Of a stretch of DNA of 64,000 nt, positions 60,489 through 64,000 are shown piece by piece (within the stretch, counting starts at the first letter, position 1; every line of letters starts with the position of its first letter). A model generated the notes under the pieces. The model did no database searches. It saw nothing but the letters and a program-made list of their open reading frames with translations, and was not told where the DNA came from. This stretch comes from JAIVGV01 sp031425275 (GTDB taxonomy: Bacteria; Acidobacteriota; Blastocatellia; Pyrinomonadales; Pyrinomonadaceae): NCBI GenBank assembly GCA_031425275.1, contig JANPJA010000043.1, positions 12,905 to 76,904 of the forward strand, written 5' to 3'. The translations under genes were made by a program, and so were the position numbers.

Positions 60489-61549
60489 TGGCAGCGACCG
60501 TTTACACGTTGGCAGCGAGCTTCCGCGCGGCACTTTTGCAGCGCGAGGAGCGCGCGCAAGCGGAAATTCTGCGCGCCTATGAAGCCGCGTGGGAGGCCAT
60601 CGAACTTGAGCTCGCCAAAGTGACCACCCAAATAGAGGCGTCGCCAGACGGCGACGCCTCTCCCTCCTTACAGCTTGAGCAGCGGCGGCTGCGCGAGTTG
60701 GAGCGGCAAGTCGTCGAGGCGATTCGAGAGGTGGCGCGCACGGCCTCGGACGTGACTCTGCGCGAGCAGACCGCGGTCGTCAGGGCGGCAGAGTCTCAGG
60801 CCGCTACGTTGATTAAAACGAAACGACTGGCGGGCAGCGCGGTCGAAGCGGGCGTCGTCTTCGACCGCTTGCCTGCGGACGTGATTCAGCAGCTCGTCGG
60901 CTTCGCCTCGGACGGCACGCCCGTCCGGGCCGCGTTCGAGCGGCTCGCCATCGATCTTGGTTTGGAGACCGGCGCGCGCGTGCGCGACGCGCTCACGCAA
61001 GGCGTTACTCTCGGCTGGAGTCCGACGCAGATCGCGCGCAAAGTCCGGCGCGAGGCGGAGGCGCGGGGCGGGAACCCGATGCGCGCTCCGGCCGTCGTGC
61101 GCCGGCTGAATACGCTCGTCCGTACTGAGACCTTCAGGGCTTACCGCGAGGCGACGCGAGAGGTTTATCAGGCTAACAAACGTCTCCTACGCGGCTGGCG
61201 TTGGGTGTCGGCGAAGAGTCCGACGACGTGCGTCGTCTGCTGGGCGATGGACGGGCAGGTCTTCAAGCTCACAGAGCCGATGCAGTCTCACCTAAATTGC
61301 CGTTGTGTAACTGTACCTACGATTATCGGCGAGAAGGAAAAATACGAGACGGGCGCGGAGAGATTCGCCAAGCTGGAACCCGGCGTGCAAAGAGACCTGC
61401 TCGGCGACGCCGCCTTCGAGGCGTATCGTGCCGGCCGTCTCTCACTGCAAGACCTCGTTGGCGTTCGCACGAGCGAGCAGTGGGGCGTCTCGCGCTTCCG
61501 CCGCAGCTTGAAAGATGTGTTAGGCAGCGACGAGTTCGTGAAGACGTGA
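60488..61549 (+). CDS. MuF-type head morphogenesis protein
   Basis: 353 residues, its ATG overlapping the portal stop (TAATG). The N-terminus is helical; the Phage_Mu_F domain contains TLVRTETFRAYREATREVY, WRWVSAKSPTTCVVCWAMDG and HLNCRC, with the Cys/His pairs typical of the family. It is minor head protein gp7/gpF, injected or at the portal. The C-terminus extends about 70 residues beyond the domain. Confidence 0.88.
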   Translation: MAATVYTLAASFRAALLQREERAQAEILRAYEAAWEAIELELAKVTTQIEASPDGDASPSLQLEQRRLRELERQVVEAIREVARTASDVTLREQTAVVRAAESQAATLIKTKRLAGSAVEAGVVFDRLPADVIQQLVGFASDGTPVRAAFERLAIDLGLETGARVRDALTQGVTLGWSPTQIARKVRREAEARGGNPMRAPAVVRRLNTLVRTETFRAYREATREVYQANKRLLRGWRWVSAKSPTTCVVCWAMDGQVFKLTEPMQSHLNCRCVTVPTIIGEKEKYETGAERFAKLEPGVQRDLLGDAAFEAYRAGRLSLQDLVGVRTSEQWGVSRFRRSLKDVLGSDEFVKT

Positions 61550-61582
61550 CACCGTCGCAATAAGTTCAAGGCGTGAAGAAGA

Positions 61583-61624
61583 AAAATCCCGTCTCCATTT
61601 CATGCAAAATGGGGGCGGGATTTT
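61583..61624 (+). terminator. Hairpin between MuF and scaffold genes
   Basis: AAAATCCCG (61583-61591) pairs with CGGGATTTT (61616-61624), extended inside by TCTCCATTT with AAATGGGGG using G-T pairs, around a 5-base loop. It could reduce transcription between minor-head and scaffold/capsid genes. Confidence 0.75.
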
Positions 61625-61732
61625 GACTCACTCAAAACTCACCGGGCGTTCTTCAATCAAACTGCCCACTTCATAAAATCCTTAAAGAACATCGTGGCGA
61701 GCGGCGCGTGCGGAGGCTATTTTGCATGTGCT

Positions 61733-62284
61733 ATGAGCACCAACACTAACGACACCACCGCCAACAAGCCCGACGTTACCAAACCCGATAACAAACCAGC
61801 CGGCGATGCTGCCGCACCCGACAAGCCGGGCGAAGGAGGCGGCGACGCCGGTGCTACGTCCGAGCCGGTGAAGGCTTACACGCAGGCCGATGTCGAGGCC
61901 GCAGAAGCTCGCGGGCGGAGGGAGGCTGAAGCCGCTGTGAAGAAGAAGGCGGATGACGCCAAGCTCTCTGATACGGAGCGCGAGCGGCAGCGCGCCGACA
62001 CGGCCGAGACCGCGTTGCGCACGCGCGAAGCGCGCGACCAATTTGAGACTGCGGCCAAAGGCGCGGGCGCGAATAACGCGGCGAAAGTGTTCCGGCTCTA
62101 CAAAGACGACATGGAGTTCGACGACAAAGGCAAGCCGACTAACCTAGCGATACTGGTCGCGCAGGCCAAGCGCGAGTTCCCCGACGAGTTCGTCAAGAAG
62201 CCCGGCGGTTCCGCCGACGGTGCGGCCGGCGGCGGCGGCGCGCCGAAGCGCACGATGAACGACATCATCCGCGGCAAGCGGTAG
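61733..62284 (+). CDS. Phage scaffolding protein
   Basis: 183 residues from the ATG at 61733. A disordered Thr/Pro/Gly N-terminus, a charged coiled coil (VEAAEARGRREAEAAVKKKADDAKLSDTERERQRADTAETAL) and a basic C-terminus (RTMNDIIRGKR) describe a head scaffold. It is placed directly before the capsid gene. It would shape the procapsid and then leave. Confidence 0.75.
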   Translation: MSTNTNDTTANKPDVTKPDNKPAGDAAAPDKPGEGGGDAGATSEPVKAYTQADVEAAEARGRREAEAAVKKKADDAKLSDTERERQRADTAETALRTREARDQFETAAKGAGANNAAKVFRLYKDDMEFDDKGKPTNLAILVAQAKREFPDEFVKKPGGSADGAAGGGGAPKRTMNDIIRGKR

Positions 62285-62349
62285 CACCGGCGGGCGGGGT
62301 GGCGACGCCCGACGCCTTCCGACAACCTTTTTTTGACTGAGGAGAGTTT

Positions 62350-63312
62350 ATGTCCACAGAACCCAGCGACATCATCTCGCGCGACGACGCGGGAGCACTC
62401 ATCCCGGAGGAGACGAGCAACGAAATCCTTCAGGAGATGCCCAAATCGTCGGCGGCGCTCACGCTGTTTCGCCGGATGACGATGTCGCGCCAGCAGCGGC
62501 GTCTCCCCGTGTTGGCGGCGTTGCCTTACGCCTACTTCCGGCAGGGTGATACGGGGATGGCGCGGCCGACGAACATGGAGTGGGACAAGAAGTTTCTCGA
62601 AGCCGAGGAGCTGGACTGTCTCGTGCCGATCCCGATCACCGTGCTCGAAGATTCCGAGTACGACATCTGGGGCGAGATCAAGCCGCGGATCGCGGAGGCG
62701 ATGGGGGCGACGCTCGACGCCGCCGTCTTCTTCAACATCAACAAGCCTTCGACGTGGGCGGATTCGGTGGTCGCCGGAGCCGTGGCTGCCGGGAATGAGT
62801 TCGTGCGCGGCAGCGTGGGCGGTCAGAAGCTCGACCTCGACATCAACGCCGTGATGACGCTGGTCGAGGACGACGGCTTCGACGCCAACAGCTTCGCCGC
62901 GCGCAAGTCCATCAAGGGGGGGCTGCGCGGCCTGCGGACGAACGACGGCGCGCTGCTCTTCCAGCCCTCCTTACAAGCCGGCACGCCCGACTCGCTCTAC
63001 GGCGAGAGCATTTTCTACGCGCAGAACGGTGGCTGGGATGAGGAGCAGGCCGACCTCATCACGGGCGACTTCAGCAAAGGGATCATCGGCATCCGCAAAG
63101 ACATCTCGTGGACGGTGCTCGATCAGGCGTCGATTCACGACCCCGTCACCGGCCAGCTCCTCTACAACCTCGCGCAGCAGAGGATGAAGGCGCTGATGGT
63201 GACGTTCCGTTGCGCGTGGCAGGTGGCGAACCCGGCGACGCGCCTGCGCCCCTCCGCCGAAGACCGCAACCCGTTCGCGGTTCTTCGCCCGGCCGGATAC
63301 GTCGCGCCGTAA
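62350..63312 (+). CDS. Major capsid protein (HK97 fold)
   Basis: 320 residues. ISRDDAGALIPEETSNEILQEM at the start, RRLPVLAALPYAYFRQGDTGMARPTNMEWDKKFLEAEELDCLVPIPITVLEDSEYDIW as the E-loop and spine region, and GIIGIRKDISWTVLDQASIHD with RCAWQVANP at the end are classic HK97-type capsid features. It is preceded by a good ribosome site (GAGGAGAG). It would form the icosahedral head. Confidence 0.88.
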   Translation: MSTEPSDIISRDDAGALIPEETSNEILQEMPKSSAALTLFRRMTMSRQQRRLPVLAALPYAYFRQGDTGMARPTNMEWDKKFLEAEELDCLVPIPITVLEDSEYDIWGEIKPRIAEAMGATLDAAVFFNINKPSTWADSVVAGAVAAGNEFVRGSVGGQKLDLDINAVMTLVEDDGFDANSFAARKSIKGGLRGLRTNDGALLFQPSLQAGTPDSLYGESIFYAQNGGWDEEQADLITGDFSKGIIGIRKDISWTVLDQASIHDPVTGQLLYNLAQQRMKALMVTFRCAWQVANPATRLRPSAEDRNPFAVLRPAGYVAP

Positions 63313-63385
63313 CGCGCCGCCGTTTTTTTCGCAGTCAGCCGAAACGTCCGAGGCTTTAACCGACTAACTTCCAGAGGAGTCAACC

Positions 63386-63901
63386 ATGCGCAAAGTCTTC
63401 GCTCTGAGCTTCACCTTCGCGTTCGTTCTGCTGGGCGGCATCGCGTCGCCCGCGCTGGCGCGCGCGACCAACCCGCAGGAGGAGAACGTGTCACAGAACA
63501 GAACCCCGCTCGTCGAGGAGCATCAGCAGGCCGTGCCGGGCGAGGCCGTAGCCGGCAGCGACAAGTCGGTCGCGCTCCGCCGCGCGCCCTTCCCCGCGGC
63601 TGTCACGGCCGTCACCTACACGCCGAACGCGGCCATCGTCGGCGCGAACACCAACACCCGGCGCGTCGCGCTCATCAACCGCGGGCAGGCCGGATTGGGG
63701 AGCATCGTCATCGCGGAGCTTCAGTTCAACAGCGGCGTCAACGGCGTGGCGTTCGACGAGAAGCCGATCCCGCTCTCCGCGACGGCGGCCAATCTCAACC
63801 TGGCCGAGGGCGACATCCTCGAATGGCTGTCCGACGCGGTCGGTACGGGGCTGGCCGATCCGGGCGGGCTGGCCGTCGTCACCATGAGCCGCCGCTCGTA
63901 A
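63386..63901 (+). CDS. Phage protein with signal-peptide-like N-terminus, unknown function
   Basis: 171 residues. AGAGGAG precedes the ATG. MRKVFALSFTFAFVLLGGIASPALARA is a typical Sec signal peptide, unusual in a virion gene cluster. The mature part is beta-rich (VTYTPNAAIVGANTNTRRVALINRG). A head decoration protein carrying an acquired leader, or an exported moron, are both possible. The 98 bases after it hold no gene. Confidence 0.55.
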   Translation: MRKVFALSFTFAFVLLGGIASPALARATNPQEENVSQNRTPLVEEHQQAVPGEAVAGSDKSVALRRAPFPAAVTAVTYTPNAAIVGANTNTRRVALINRGQAGLGSIVIAELQFNSGVNGVAFDEKPIPLSATAANLNLAEGDILEWLSDAVGTGLADPGGLAVVTMSRRS

Positions 63902-64000
63902 AGCGGCGCATCACGAAGAGGCCGGGCGGTTGGCGGCGAGGTGCAGACCGGCCGACCCCCCCCAAACCCCCGCGACGGGCAAGGAGAAGAGATTGGCGCC

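Larger units (their letters stand above)
39158..64000. mobile_element. Transposable (Mu-like) prophage, left part; right end beyond the window
   Basis: The region holds a DDE transposase, a MuB-like ATPase, GemA, Ner-like and CI-like regulators and an ImmA-type protease, followed by terminase, portal, MuF, scaffold and capsid genes. Early genes run left and late genes run right from a regulatory hub at 52.3-52.6 kb. The left border is placed where a dispersed chromosomal repeat (39129-39157) gives way to A/T-rich sequence with repeated ACACGATAAC boxes. Tail and right-end genes are not in the window. Confidence 0.88.

Noticed and set aside
59079..60533. Leftward frame across the portal gene
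   Set aside because: Antisense to a portal with recognised motifs; no ribosome site or homology pattern.

Overview
This is a GC-rich chromosomal window from a bacterium, with visibly A/T-richer islands and a large prophage. I infer Acidobacteriota (perhaps a Blastocatellia-like lineage) from the GC-rich coding style, the bifunctional FtcD, the many secreted proteins of unknown function and a dispersed GCAGAGACGCGGAGG-type intergenic repeat. No rRNA or tRNA was found to confirm the phylum.

1-10.8 kb is mostly core or host-type genes: the tail of an M43 metalloprotease, small secreted proteins, an alpha/beta hydrolase, a TPR protein, a DUF2256 protein, a two-gene unit closed by an integron-attC-like site, a PilZ protein, FtcD (histidine degradation/folate), a secreted kinase-like protein, a SpoIIM-type membrane protein and a GT2 glycosyltransferase. 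13.0-21.7 kb is a surface-polysaccharide cluster: glycosyltransferases, a PIG-L-like protein, an O-antigen/capsule ABC exporter (Wzm/Wzt with a C-terminal carbohydrate-binding domain), a polysaccharide pyruvyltransferase-like protein and a 2OG-Fe(II) oxygenase.

A sharply bounded 1.96-kb element (11009-12967) sits at the 5' end of that cluster. It has 36-bp terminal inverted repeats (35 of 36 identical) and a perfect 10-bp direct repeat (CTGTCAGTAT) on both sides. Its only gene encodes a sensor plus diadenylate-cyclase (DisA-N-like) protein; it has no transposase. This is the most unusual object in the window.

21.9-35 kb runs leftward. It contains a 1080-residue WD40-GTPase-class III nucleotide cyclase fusion and a MoxR/DUF58/DUF4350/DUF4129 operon. 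A complete PvuII-like restriction-modification system (R, C, divergent M and C-box) is inserted into that operon. A GH63-type glycosidase and a K+-channel-type protein follow.

39.16 kb to the window end is the left part of a transposable prophage. Its early genes run leftward from about 52.5 to 39.3 kb: Ner-like HTH, GemA, several wHTH proteins, a coiled-coil protein, a Mu A-like DDE transposase, a MuB-like ATPase, a DEDD nuclease, a radical SAM protein and a methyltransferase remnant. An IS3-family element has inserted among them. The immunity module (CI-like repressor plus ImmA/IrrE protease) faces right and is followed by a secreted nuclease gene. The late head genes run rightward: small and large terminase, SPP1-gp6-like portal, MuF, scaffold, capsid. 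The phage therefore pairs Mu-type transposition with a terminase/SPP1-type head module. Its right end lies beyond the window.
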